Notes: generated by a model from the letters alone, not told the origin. A DNA stretch of 61,704 nucleotides from Bacillota bacterium (GCA_022793795.1 JAAWDM010000057.1:1-61704); one strand, 5' to 3'; positions 19,924-29,521 are shown, counted from the first letter of the stretch. Numbers and translations: made by a program.

Positions 19924-19991
19924 AATTGTAAGATTTTCAAAGTCCGTTGAGGCACAATACTGTTAAAGGAAAAGAAAAGGAGCCGTATGAA

Positions 19992-21743
19992 GTGAATGCA
20001 GCAGGAATGACGCCACTGCACTACTTATTTATGATGATAGGGATTTTGCTGTTGGTATGGATATGCCTAACAGCAATCATTGTGACTGTCCGCATGGCCC
20101 GAAGAGATCGGGCAAGCAGGCAGTATTTTGCGTATGAAAAACAGTTTTTCCGAGCAATGAGCAATGAGGAGGATACAATCTACATGCTCCTTAGAAAGAC
20201 GGATAAGCAGGTTCTGTATCTCAGCGAAAATACGAAGAAACTTTGGGATATTGAAGAAAAGCGCATCAAACAGGATGTGGAGGTTTTGGAAAACATTACT
20301 GCGCCGTCTTTTCGTAGGGACTTTATAGAGAAATGGAAGGAATGGAATCTACAGGGCTGCCCAGGACAGCTATTGGAGAGTTTCAGCCATATGACCAAGG
20401 ATGGACAGACGGTTTGGTATGAGCTAAATGTGTGTTGTACAGAGGACGGAACTGCCTACTTGTTTCGATTTCGGGAAAATACTAGGGAGCAGGTAGAACT
20501 TGCAGATTTACAGCAACAGATCACCAAAGCAGCCATGGAGGCCAGATACAAGACGGATTTTCTTTCCAACATGTCCCATGAGATTCGTACGCCGATGAAC
20601 GGCATTTTGGGTATGCTGGCTTTAACCAAGAGGGCGGCGGACAGAATGGATGAGGCCAGTAAAGAGAGCAAAGAATATCAGGCTATCGTAGAGTATTTGG
20701 ATCGGGCGGAGAGTTTGTCACAGCTGCTTCTTGGACTGATTAACGATATTTTGGATATGTCCAGAATCGAAAGCGGCAAGTTGGAACTGGCAGAGGAAAC
20801 CTTCGACCTCTTTGATTTTGCAGAGAAGCTGAGAACCATGTTTCAAAAGACCATTGAGGAAAAGGGCGCCGCCTTCAAACTGGAGATGCTGGATTTTGAT
20901 GTACATAAGGTAATTGGTGACGAACTGAGATTATCCCAGGTGGTAGTCAATTTCCTGTCCAACGCTGTAAAATTTACACCGCCTGGAGGACAGATTACCC
21001 TAACCTTTCGACAGATGAATCGGATGGAGGGCAAAGTTCATTTCATGGTTCGCGTCAGAGATACAGGTCCGGGAATCTCTCCTGAATTTTTAAAGCGGAT
21101 TTTTAAGCCTTTCGAGCAGGAGACTGCTACCATCGCCAAAAGTCACGGTGGCAGCGGATTAGGTATGGCCATTGCAGATAATATGGTCAGACTAATGAAT
21201 GGGCAGATTGTTGTGGACAGTGAGTTGGGAAAGGGAAGCGATTTTAACGTATATCTAGCCCTTCCAATCGACGAAGCTGCGGAAGAGACTATGGAAACTA
21301 TGGAGCCAGTAAAAGCGCCAGAAGCTATAGCCATAGGGGATGTGGCAGAGAGTAAAACCATTGAAGGGATGCGTCTGCTTATGGCAGAGGACAATGAAAT
21401 CAATGCAGAGATTGCAATCAGCCTTTTGGAGGAGATGGGAGCATGTGTAGAGCGGGCTGAAAATGGAAAAGCGGCTTTAGAGATGTTTCAGAGGAGCCAG
21501 ATTGGATATTACGATACGATTTTGATGGATATTCAAATGCCGGAGATGAACGGCTGGGAGGCAACCACAGCCATTCGGCAGCTTGAAAGACAGGATGCCC
21601 AGTCCATTCCTATCTATGCCTTATCAGCTGATGCTTTTGTGGAGGATAAGCGGCGTTCCGTCTCGATTGGCATGACTGGTCATATTTCCAAGCCCATAGA
21701 TTTTGATGAATTAGTTGAGACCATAGGAAGGAGACAATCATGA
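19992..21743 (+). CDS. Membrane-anchored hybrid sensor histidine kinase
   Basis: GTG 19992 lies nine bases after AAAAGGAG. A TTG upstream at 19947 and ATG 20007 are weaker starts. One transmembrane helix near the N-terminus (YLFMMIGILLLVWICLTAII) precedes a PAS-like region, then a HisKA domain with the phospho-acceptor His196 in FLSNMSHEIRTP. The HATPase domain has an N box (VVNFLSNAVKFTP) and G boxes (DTGPGIS, GGSGLGMAIA). The C-terminal receiver has acidic residues AEDN, phospho-acceptor Asp513 in LMDIQMPEMNG and the conserved Lys in SKPI. There is no extracellular sensor domain, HPt or DNA-binding output. The signal may therefore come through the membrane partner encoded next, with which it overlaps by 4 bases. 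Confidence 0.92.
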   Translation: MNAAGMTPLHYLFMMIGILLLVWICLTAIIVTVRMARRDRASRQYFAYEKQFFRAMSNEEDTIYMLLRKTDKQVLYLSENTKKLWDIEEKRIKQDVEVLENITAPSFRRDFIEKWKEWNLQGCPGQLLESFSHMTKDGQTVWYELNVCCTEDGTAYLFRFRENTREQVELADLQQQITKAAMEARYKTDFLSNMSHEIRTPMNGILGMLALTKRAADRMDEASKESKEYQAIVEYLDRAESLSQLLLGLINDILDMSRIESGKLELAEETFDLFDFAEKLRTMFQKTIEEKGAAFKLEMLDFDVHKVIGDELRLSQVVVNFLSNAVKFTPPGGQITLTFRQMNRMEGKVHFMVRVRDTGPGISPEFLKRIFKPFEQETATIAKSHGGSGLGMAIADNMVRLMNGQIVVDSELGKGSDFNVYLALPIDEAAEETMETMEPVKAPEAIAIGDVAESKTIEGMRLLMAEDNEINAEIAISLLEEMGACVERAENGKAALEMFQRSQIGYYDTILMDIQMPEMNGWEATTAIRQLERQDAQSIPIYALSADAFVEDKRRSVSIGMTGHISKPIDFDELVETIGRRQS

Positions 21744-24721
21744 TAGAGCAGCTACGGAAGTTAAGTAGAACCTTTCATGTCAGCGGAACAGTGGTGATTT
21801 CTGTCATAGTTGTGGCTGCCATGTTGATTGTTACAGTTTCCGGCGGCGTAGGACAGGACTTTTTATTTGAGCCAGAGGATAATATGGTGGCTCTCTCTTA
21901 TGGTGTGCCAGAGGCAGACGGCGCTGCCTATGATCTGTCGGAGGAGGATGAATCAGGGAAAAATATAGATAAGGATTCAGACAGACAGAAGGAACAGGAG
22001 CCGGAAGAGGATACTCTGGGCAGTGTAGAGGAAGATGTGATTTTACCAGAAACAATGGTAGATGATGATGGGGACCATAAGACGGTGGATGCGCCAATCA
22101 GCGATTCCGAGGGACCAAGCGGCAAGCCTGGATATGATCCGCAGAATCCGTCCCCAAATCAGGGAAATGAGGAAAATCCCGATGATAAACCGTCTCCTAT
22201 GCCTGGAGACGACCAGCAGCAGGAACCAAAGCCCGGCGTGGACCCAACGCCTGTGCCAAACTATCCAACCGGTCCGTCGGAAGATAGCGGTAATAAACCG
22301 GATGGCGGCAAGGTCATTGTAGGCGGCAAGGAATATGATTCCATAGAGGATGCCATGATCGATATAGCGGACAATCAGGATAAGGACAAAAACGACCAAG
22401 GCCAATATTTTGAAGGATTTAAGAAGGACGAAAACGGTAACTACATCAGAGATGAGCAGGGAAATTTGATTCCCAGCTATTCGGATAAGTTCGATATCGG
22501 GTCCGGCGATGTGGCTATGGATTACACGGGCGAGAGCGGCATCTATATTGTTCCATCCAGCGCGACGACTTTTGAGATGGCTACCATCGGAGGTAGCGGT
22601 GAAGATAAGCCACAGATTCACACCATCGTCATTCCAAAACAGGTGACCAAGGTGGTGCTGCCCCAATTTGGCATTGGAAAGGATATTCCGCTGACAACCA
22701 TTATCGTGTCTAAGGATAATCCTTACTACTACAGCGAAGACGGCGTTTTATATGATAAGGAAGGGCAGACGCTTTTGTATTGTCCGCAGGCTAAGGAGAA
22801 AATTGTAAAATGGCCAGAGAGTTTAAAGGCTATCGGAAGCAGTGGATTTTCTCAGTCTCATGTGAAGGAATTGAACTTGCCGAATACAGTGGTTTATATT
22901 GACGATAACGCTTTCAACGAAGCGTATTGCCAGGAAATTGTGATTCCGGAAAGCGTGGAATATATAGGCGATTTTGCGTTCATGGTCCCATCGCTGAAGG
23001 AAGGACAGGAGAGCCTTTCGCGGACGATTATCCTGAAAGGCAAGACTCCGCCAACGGTAAGGGGAAATACATTCTTATACATTTCCGACGATGAGGTTGA
23101 GACCAAGATTTTAATCGATGCTAGTGATGCTGATGGAGCCGGTCATATCAGTGAAAAATATGTCTATGAGCGATATTTAATGACCTGGGGTATGATGATT
23201 ACAAGCAATCGGAACGCTGATGGAGAAACAGCCCTTGGGTTGCTGCAGACAAAAAGCGGCTTGCAGGAAAACTATACATATGATGAGGAGCAAAAGGGCT
23301 TTGTAGAGAAATCCACAGATAGACTGGTTTGCTGGTCTGATGAAAACGGCATTTATCGAAGAAATAAGGCGGGAGATACAGTCCTGGTAAAATGGATTGG
23401 AACCGGCGGATTTGTGGACCTAAAAGAGACCATGGAGGTGGAGGAAGGCGCCTTCAGAGACAGCAGTATGATGGCAATTCGTATAGGGACATCGGTTACC
23501 TGGATGGGAGATAGGCCTTTTGCCTATTGCGACAATTTGAGAGTGGTAATCGCCTATGGGGAGGAACCGTTTTCAGAGGAACTGGGCGCACCGGAGATCT
23601 GTAGCCTATTCGTCAAGCCTGATACAGCGGCGTCCTATCAAAGAGCATGGGGACAGCAGGTAAGAAAAATTTATGCCACATCGGATGCCTACAGCGTTAC
23701 CCTGAAAGGTTTGGTCTTTGATAGCTTCCAAGGAGAATACAGGCTGTTAGATGTGCCGATGGACATCACAGAATTGAACATTCCATCCTATGTAAAATAT
23801 ATCTATGACGGTGCAGTGAAAGAACGGACCGAGTTGGTATCGGTTACAGGCGGTACTAAAGTACAAGTCATCGGAGAGGAAGCCTTTGCAGGCTGCACCA
23901 GCCTGAGTTCCATTAATCTTTCCTCTACCATTACGGAAATCGGAGACAGAGCATTTCAGGGATGCAAATCTTTAGTTTCAGCTTCCACCAGTCCTGTTTA
24001 TCAGTATCTGTGGCTGCAAAACAATGTGTCTAAGATTGGTACAGGGGCTTTCCAGGATTGTACCAGCTTGACCATGGTATACTGGTATGCTGAGACGGAC
24101 ACCATACCAGACTCCTGTTTTGAGGGCTGTACTTCTCTTGCCTCATGGAATTGGAGAGATGGAGCCATCAGAAAGATAGGCTGGATTGGAGATAGGGCCT
24201 TCTATGGATGCAGCAAAGTAGGAAACGTGCTGCCTAACTATATGAACCCAGCTTATTATGTAGATTTCGTTGGTATAGGCGTTGAGACATTTTATGGCTG
24301 CACTTCCATGAATGAGGTTTATTTGTCATCCACTGTGACCACCATAGGCGATCACAGTTTTTCTGGCAGAGGCGGCATGCCGCTGACTCTGACCATAGAT
24401 GCAACCATTCCACCTGCCATGGGGGCCATCGATACTATAGAGAACTTGACCATTTATGTACCGGATTCAGAAGGAGACAGTGTATATCACACCTATCTGC
24501 AGACATGGAAAGACTGGTTGGGAGAAGAGCCCCAGCAGATTTTAAAGATAGCCGGCAAGACGGTTTCCGCTGCCATAGAAAACGGTACCTATGGTGTAAG
24601 CGAAGATAAGGCCAATGACAGCCGTGAAAGTGATAGGGATGACGGAACGAGAAAAATGGATATGAATGTAAGCGAGAGTGTTTTGCCAAAAGAAGAGGAA
24701 AATAACGGAGAGATAGTATGA
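21740..24721 (+). CDS. Membrane-anchored BspA-type LRR protein
   Basis: The protein has 993 residues. A single hydrophobic segment at about residues 17-38 (TVVISVIVVAAMLIVTVSGG) acts as signal anchor or uncleaved signal. An acidic, Pro/Asp/Gln-rich spacer (about 60-195) follows. Residues about 250-900 hold irregular BspA/LRR_5 repeats, such as EEAFAGCTSLSSINL and DRAFQGCKSLVS. A charged tail ends the chain. There is no cohesin or dockerin, unlike the LRR proteins of the upstream operon. Four-base ATGA overlaps on both sides tie it tightly to the kinase before and the MoxR ATPase after. It could be the external sensor or receptor of the kinase, or a surface protein handled by the MoxR module. 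Confidence 0.85.
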   Translation: MIEQLRKLSRTFHVSGTVVISVIVVAAMLIVTVSGGVGQDFLFEPEDNMVALSYGVPEADGAAYDLSEEDESGKNIDKDSDRQKEQEPEEDTLGSVEEDVILPETMVDDDGDHKTVDAPISDSEGPSGKPGYDPQNPSPNQGNEENPDDKPSPMPGDDQQQEPKPGVDPTPVPNYPTGPSEDSGNKPDGGKVIVGGKEYDSIEDAMIDIADNQDKDKNDQGQYFEGFKKDENGNYIRDEQGNLIPSYSDKFDIGSGDVAMDYTGESGIYIVPSSATTFEMATIGGSGEDKPQIHTIVIPKQVTKVVLPQFGIGKDIPLTTIIVSKDNPYYYSEDGVLYDKEGQTLLYCPQAKEKIVKWPESLKAIGSSGFSQSHVKELNLPNTVVYIDDNAFNEAYCQEIVIPESVEYIGDFAFMVPSLKEGQESLSRTIILKGKTPPTVRGNTFLYISDDEVETKILIDASDADGAGHISEKYVYERYLMTWGMMITSNRNADGETALGLLQTKSGLQENYTYDEEQKGFVEKSTDRLVCWSDENGIYRRNKAGDTVLVKWIGTGGFVDLKETMEVEEGAFRDSSMMAIRIGTSVTWMGDRPFAYCDNLRVVIAYGEEPFSEELGAPEICSLFVKPDTAASYQRAWGQQVRKIYATSDAYSVTLKGLVFDSFQGEYRLLDVPMDITELNIPSYVKYIYDGAVKERTELVSVTGGTKVQVIGEEAFAGCTSLSSINLSSTITEIGDRAFQGCKSLVSASTSPVYQYLWLQNNVSKIGTGAFQDCTSLTMVYWYAETDTIPDSCFEGCTSLASWNWRDGAIRKIGWIGDRAFYGCSKVGNVLPNYMNPAYYVDFVGIGVETFYGCTSMNEVYLSSTVTTIGDHSFSGRGGMPLTLTIDATIPPAMGAIDTIENLTIYVPDSEGDSVYHTYLQTWKDWLGEEPQQILKIAGKTVSAAIENGTYGVSEDKANDSRESDRDDGTRKMDMNVSESVLPKEEENNGEIV

Positions 24722-25662
24722 TTATTGAACAGTCAGAACAGATTTTGCGGGAAGTAGGCAAAGTATTGATGGGAAAACAGGAGGTCATCGAAAAGGTTTT
24801 GATGGCCATCTACGCAGGCGGTCACATTTTGCTGGAAGATACCCCTGGCGTGGGAAAGACTACTCTAGCCCTTGGGTTTTCCAAAGTGCTGGGGATGGAT
24901 TATAAGCGTATTCAGTTTACGCCTGATACCATGCCTTCCGATATCGTAGGTTATACGGTGCTGGTCCAGTCAAAAGGTACGACAGAGTATCGGCCGGGAG
25001 CAGTGGATACCAACTTGTTTCTGGGAGATGAGATTAACAGAACTTCCCCTAAAACCCAGGCTGCATTACTGGAAGCCATGGAGGAGGGCAGCGTGACGGT
25101 TGATGGCGTTACCTATCCATTGCCAAAGCCATTTATCTGTATCGCTACCCAAAACCCCGTGGGCATGTCAGGCACTCAGCCCCTTCCGGAATCACAGCTG
25201 GACCGATTCATGATTAAACTGTCCATCGGCTATCCGGACACGGAGAGTCAGATTCGGATTTTGGCAGAGAAGAATTATCAGAATTCTATGGATGGAGTAC
25301 GGCCTGTTGTGACCAGAGACATCGTTTTGGAAATTCAAAATTATTTATCTACCATTCGTATGACCCATGATGTCATGCGATATATCACCATACTCTGCGA
25401 AAAAACTAGAGAAGATGAAAATGTGGAGTTAGGGGTCAGTCCAAGAGGTATCATCGCATTGGCTCGTATGGCCAGAGCAAAGGCACTGCTTTCAGAGCGG
25501 GATTATGTGATTCCGGAAGATGTGAGAGCTATATTTTTAGATATCTGCGCCCATCGTATCATATTGCGCCCCCAAGCTAGGATGAAAGGATTGACATCAG
25601 AGAGTATTTTGAAAGAAATTATGGCAAAGACCGATGTACCAGCTATGCCGGGAAAGCGTTGA
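24718..25662 (+). CDS. MoxR-family AAA+ ATPase
   Basis: At 314 residues it has the usual length for the family. Walker A is at about 42-49 (TPGVGKTT) and Walker B at about 100-105 (FLGDEINR). The MoxR signature segments QAALLEAMEEG, TQNP and LDRFM are present, with a C-terminal lid domain (GVSPRGIIALARMARA). MoxR ATPases act as chaperones that mature or insert partner proteins and are usually encoded next to DUF58/VWA proteins, as here. The start overlaps the upstream LRR gene by 4 bases. Its client is probably the adjacent membrane proteins. Confidence 0.93.
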   Translation: MIIEQSEQILREVGKVLMGKQEVIEKVLMAIYAGGHILLEDTPGVGKTTLALGFSKVLGMDYKRIQFTPDTMPSDIVGYTVLVQSKGTTEYRPGAVDTNLFLGDEINRTSPKTQAALLEAMEEGSVTVDGVTYPLPKPFICIATQNPVGMSGTQPLPESQLDRFMIKLSIGYPDTESQIRILAEKNYQNSMDGVRPVVTRDIVLEIQNYLSTIRMTHDVMRYITILCEKTREDENVELGVSPRGIIALARMARAKALLSERDYVIPEDVRAIFLDICAHRIILRPQARMKGLTSESILKEIMAKTDVPAMPGKR

Positions 25663-25665
25663 TCT

Positions 25666-26832
25666 ATGATGAAAGGATATCGAGCATTGTATTTGGCAGC
25701 CATGGTTGTCACGGGTCTATGTGGGATTTGGGGCGGAAAGTATTTGGCATTAGTATTTCTGTTGGCCCTCGTGCTGGTTGCGGTCGTATCTTATTTACAG
25801 ATGAAGATTTCAGCAAAGGAATTGACTGTGGAGATTACTGGAAAAGGAAGCTGCCGCAGCGGACAAGACATGGAACTGAGGCTGGAACTGCATTATGGTC
25901 AGCATCGACCAGCAGGGAGAATTGCAGGGGATTTACTTTTTGAAAATCACCTCTTTGGCGCCAGCCGTAGCTATCCTCTTATGTTAGAGTCGAGACATCA
26001 AAAAAGGGTTGTTTATGAAATACCCTTTGATGATGGAAACTGTGGGCTTCGGAGGATTTCCCTGGAAAAGATGACATGCTATGATAGGCTGGGACTTTTT
26101 AGCTGCCAGGTGGAGCCAGGAGAACCTTTTGTTTGTACGGTGTATCCCTTTGAAGCGCAGATACATACGGACTTTCGCCAGCACATCGATAGGGAACAGT
26201 CGGGAGAAATTTACGACAGTCGCAGGAGCGGAACGGATGTCAGTGAGGTCTTTGGGTTGCGGGAGTACCAGGAGGGAGATTCTTTGCAGAGTATCCACTG
26301 GAAACTGTCCAGTAAGCTGAATCAGTTGATTGTCCGTGAGTTCGGCAGACCTATCAATTATCATACCTTGCTGTTTTTAGACCCTGCCTTATATTTTAAA
26401 GAACAACCGGTGTCTGAGAAGGCGCTCAATGGTATCTTCGATTTAACCGTATCTGTTAGTCGGGGGCTTTTAGAACAAAATATCGCTCATTTTGTAGGAT
26501 ATTTGCAGGGCGGGCAGTTTCAGTGCCTGCCAGTGGAGTCGGAAAGCAGCTATCAGGACATGGTTAGGAATCTGATGAATGACAAGATTCCTAAGGAGAA
26601 TGAAGGAACCTTATTTACTCTTTTAGATATGCAGCTCCATCAGCGGTTTACCAAGATGATTTATGTAGCTGGAGGCATTTATGAGGATATGGCCCATCAT
26701 ATTTCAAATCTGATGAATCTAACGGTATTGCAGCCGGTAGAAGGCGACTCCGATTATTACTGCGGAGCTGGTTATGAAGTGATTTCTGTCTCTACGGAAG
26801 AAATCCGAGGACAGCATATTATTTCCATTTAA
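25666..26832 (+). CDS. DUF58 family membrane protein
   Basis: This protein has 388 residues with two N-terminal hydrophobic segments (about 6-22 and 26-45). The conserved DUF58 core includes SRRSGTDVSEVFGLREYQ, then DSLQSIHWKLSSKL and LIVREFGRP at about 185-230. DUF58 proteins resemble von Willebrand A folds and are standard partners of MoxR ATPases. ATG 25666 follows GGGAAAG and is three bases after the moxR stop, so translation is coupled. The function of the pair is not known in detail; membrane protein or envelope assembly is the usual reading. Confidence 0.9.
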   Translation: MMKGYRALYLAAMVVTGLCGIWGGKYLALVFLLALVLVAVVSYLQMKISAKELTVEITGKGSCRSGQDMELRLELHYGQHRPAGRIAGDLLFENHLFGASRSYPLMLESRHQKRVVYEIPFDDGNCGLRRISLEKMTCYDRLGLFSCQVEPGEPFVCTVYPFEAQIHTDFRQHIDREQSGEIYDSRRSGTDVSEVFGLREYQEGDSLQSIHWKLSSKLNQLIVREFGRPINYHTLLFLDPALYFKEQPVSEKALNGIFDLTVSVSRGLLEQNIAHFVGYLQGGQFQCLPVESESSYQDMVRNLMNDKIPKENEGTLFTLLDMQLHQRFTKMIYVAGGIYEDMAHHISNLMNLTVLQPVEGDSDYYCGAGYEVISVSTEEIRGQHIISI

Positions 26833-26845
26833 GTTAGAGGTACAT

Positions 26846-29200
26846 ATGAAAAAGCAGCAGAAATTGTATTTCCTGAAGGAAAGGCAGGATAGCGGCAACC
26901 ATGTATATGTTTCTTTGCTGGCAAAAATCCTGGCGGGCATTTTCATAACGTTAGGCGCGGTGGGAACCATCTTTTCTCTGGGAGGTTTCCCTGTTTTTGC
27001 AGCGCCCATGGTGATTTCGGCTGTGGCCGTGAGTTTCGTCATTGGACTTTGGCAGCTTACCCATGGAAAAAACTATGGAATGGTTTTGTCTATTGGCGCC
27101 GCCGGAATACTATTTTTTCTTTCATCTACCAGGGTGGTAGGCGGCGTCTATCTGTGGCTCGATCAGCTGCAAACAGGTATCAATGCCATGTTTGGGACTT
27201 TTCTGGAAGGATTTCTGCTTCAAGGTGCGGGGACGGGAGATGTGCTGTCGGCAGGACTGGTTGTGGGCCTGATTATGGCTGCCATTGTCGGAACCCTTGT
27301 GTGCAACAAAAACACTGTTGTTTTGACGATTTTAACCTTTTCACTGCTGGGGGCTAATCTGCTTCTTGGAGCTCCAATGCCGGTTTGGGTGGGGGCGGTT
27401 TTGTTTGTCGGATGGCTTTTGGCTTGGGTAAGTTGCTTTGCAGGATTTCGGCTGGGACATATTGGCGAAGCCTTGGGAGTATTGGCAGCAGTATGTTTGT
27501 TTGCTATGGTAATGTCTCAAAGCAGTCAGTCCTGGGTAGATGTCAGTCAGAAACTAAAGCTGACGGTTATGGATGAAATTCAGATCATAAGATATGGACA
27601 GGACAGCTTGCCGGAAGGCAATCTGCGAAAAGCCAGCGGATTGTTATCCGGTGATACGCCTAGGTTAGAGGTAGAGATGAGTCAGCCTGGGAACCTGTAT
27701 CTGCGAGGTTATGTGGGCGCTAGATATGAAAATGCATCGTGGCAGCCTTTGGAACCATCGGCTTTCCGCCAGACGTATAAGGGGATGCTCACATGGCTAA
27801 GAGAGCGAGATTTTGAGCCAGGGCTTCAATATGCAGCCTATCAGCATGCGGACGACTATGAGGAGGATGGAAAAGATAACAGTGTTGAGGCGATTTCTGT
27901 CTCTGTAAAGAATGTAGGCGCCAGCAGGAAGTACCTTTATTTGCCGGAGGCGGCCACCCAGGTGGAAGGCAGTGGAACCTGGATACAGGATTGGTATCTG
28001 GAAGCGGACGGATTTTTTGGGCAGAAAAAATATGGGTTTGTTTATGAGCCTTCAGCGGGTTCCATGGATATGGTTAAGCCGGCAGCCTGGGTCTACCAGG
28101 ATGGAACTGATGGGCAGAAGGCATTTTTACAGGCGGAGAATGTATATAGAGCCTTTGTCCGGGACCAGTATTTAGAGTTATCGGCAGAGGAAGGTGATTT
28201 AATCCATCAGGCTTTTTTTAACGGCGATGGGTGGGAGGATACGGATCAGATCTATACGATTACGTCCAGAATTCGAACGGTTCTTCGAATTCTGGCGTCC
28301 TATACGGATACACCGAAAACCGTACCAGCAGGACAGGACTTTTTGAAATGGTTTATGCAGGAAGGGCATGAGGGTAACAGCGCGTATTTTGCCACGGCGG
28401 CGGTCCTTGCATATCGTGGGGCGGGAATTCCGGCTCGTTATGTGGAGGGCTATTTGCTGACAGAGGAAAAGGCGAAAGCCATGGAGGAGCAGGATGGAAA
28501 CACAGCAGTCACGCTGACTGGACAGGATTCTCATGCATGGGTGGAAATCTATGTGGATGGCATGGGCTGGAAAAGCGTGGAAGTGACGCCTGGATTCTAT
28601 AATGGACCTCACAAAGCCGATATTTTGGTAGCGGTACCTAACGAGGCCTTGGAGGGTTCTAACGGTCAGATGGCCGGTATTCCTTCATCAGAGGATTATG
28701 AGATGCCGGATATAGAAGAAGATTTACATGCAGAGGAGGCGGGAGGAAACAGACCATTGACTGTAGTAACCGCCCTTTTGTTAATCCTGGTTGGTTTGCT
28801 TCTGTTCCTGGAAAACTGTCGGCTTTTGCAGACGCTAATCATGATGAGTAAATATAAAAAGATGTCCTATCGTCAGCAATTTTTCCATCAATATGATGGG
28901 ATTTTAGCGTGTATGGTCATCATGATACCGGAGTTTCATGATACACAGCCTTTGGATATTATCAATAAAGCAGAGGCGATTGCCGATTTTGATGTGGATT
29001 TATATGTGCGAACTGTGGAACGACTGGAACGATGCATTTATGGCGAACTGGAACCAGGGAAACAAGAAGTGACAACAGCGGAGGCGCTAAATCACAATTT
29101 AAAAACCTTGTGCAAGAGAAAACAACCGTGGTATATAAGGGTAATCGGGCGGTATAAAAAAATAGGGTGTTTTCAGTTTTTGACACATTTCATTAAATAG
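26846..29200 (+). CDS. Membrane transglutaminase-fold protein lacking the catalytic Cys
   Basis: This protein of 784 residues has about six N-terminal transmembrane helices (about 25-240), an extracytoplasmic region and a transglutaminase-like domain (about 490-585). A further membrane helix (about 635-655, VVTALLLILVGLLLFL) and a cytoplasmic tail follow. This is the usual partner of MoxR-DUF58. In the core the Cys position reads EGNSAYFATA, so Ser512 (AGC) replaces Cys. His563 (DSHAWVE) remains, and the third position is Glu579 (VEVTPGF) instead of the usual Asp. It is therefore probably not a transglutaminase or cysteine protease, though a Ser nucleophile cannot be excluded. The last codons and TAG stop lie inside MITE copy 2, so the native C-terminus has been changed. 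Confidence 0.88.
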   Translation: MKKQQKLYFLKERQDSGNHVYVSLLAKILAGIFITLGAVGTIFSLGGFPVFAAPMVISAVAVSFVIGLWQLTHGKNYGMVLSIGAAGILFFLSSTRVVGGVYLWLDQLQTGINAMFGTFLEGFLLQGAGTGDVLSAGLVVGLIMAAIVGTLVCNKNTVVLTILTFSLLGANLLLGAPMPVWVGAVLFVGWLLAWVSCFAGFRLGHIGEALGVLAAVCLFAMVMSQSSQSWVDVSQKLKLTVMDEIQIIRYGQDSLPEGNLRKASGLLSGDTPRLEVEMSQPGNLYLRGYVGARYENASWQPLEPSAFRQTYKGMLTWLRERDFEPGLQYAAYQHADDYEEDGKDNSVEAISVSVKNVGASRKYLYLPEAATQVEGSGTWIQDWYLEADGFFGQKKYGFVYEPSAGSMDMVKPAAWVYQDGTDGQKAFLQAENVYRAFVRDQYLELSAEEGDLIHQAFFNGDGWEDTDQIYTITSRIRTVLRILASYTDTPKTVPAGQDFLKWFMQEGHEGNSAYFATAAVLAYRGAGIPARYVEGYLLTEEKAKAMEEQDGNTAVTLTGQDSHAWVEIYVDGMGWKSVEVTPGFYNGPHKADILVAVPNEALEGSNGQMAGIPSSEDYEMPDIEEDLHAEEAGGNRPLTVVTALLLILVGLLLFLENCRLLQTLIMMSKYKKMSYRQQFFHQYDGILACMVIMIPEFHDTQPLDIINKAEAIADFDVDLYVRTVERLERCIYGELEPGKQEVTTAEALNHNLKTLCKRKQPWYIRVIGRYKKIGCFQFLTHFIK

Positions 29201-29456
29201 ATAGAATGAGTCAATAAGTGCTCCTCATATTATACTAGTTTTGGGAAATTTAGTATGAAAGAAAGTGAAATTTTGACACGACTCCCTTTGTTTTGCCTAA
29301 TGAGTCAACAAAATCGGGCTAAAATGTTGACTCAGTTTCCTAAACAAAGGGAGTAATGACAATATTTTTCCATTTCGAACCTAAAAACGCCTCATAATTG
29401 GAAAAATATGTATAAATTTTTGACCAAAACCTCTCATCCAAAGAAATGTGTCAACA
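29178..29456. mobile_element. MITE-like inverted-repeat element, copy 2 (opposite orientation)
   Basis: Ends are TTTTGACACATTTC and GAAATGTGTCAACA. The centre is a large imperfect palindrome: ACTCCCTTTGTTT and GAGTCAACA face TGTTGACTC and AAACAAAGGGAGT at about 29281-29355. Its reverse complement aligns with copy 1 (19518-19795). A dinucleotide AG on both sides may be a target duplication but is too short to trust. It overlaps the last 23 bases of the upstream gene. No protein-coding gene is credible inside it. Confidence 0.75.
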
Positions 29457-29521
29457 AGGTAATGCGCAGAGGCGTGGAAGCAAAAAATGTTACATTGCAG
29501 TGGAAAATCCTAAAAAAGCTC

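Noticed and set aside
19518-29456. Certain call of a composite transposon
   Set aside because: There is no transposase between or beside the elements and no reliable target duplication, so only the paired repeats are claimed.
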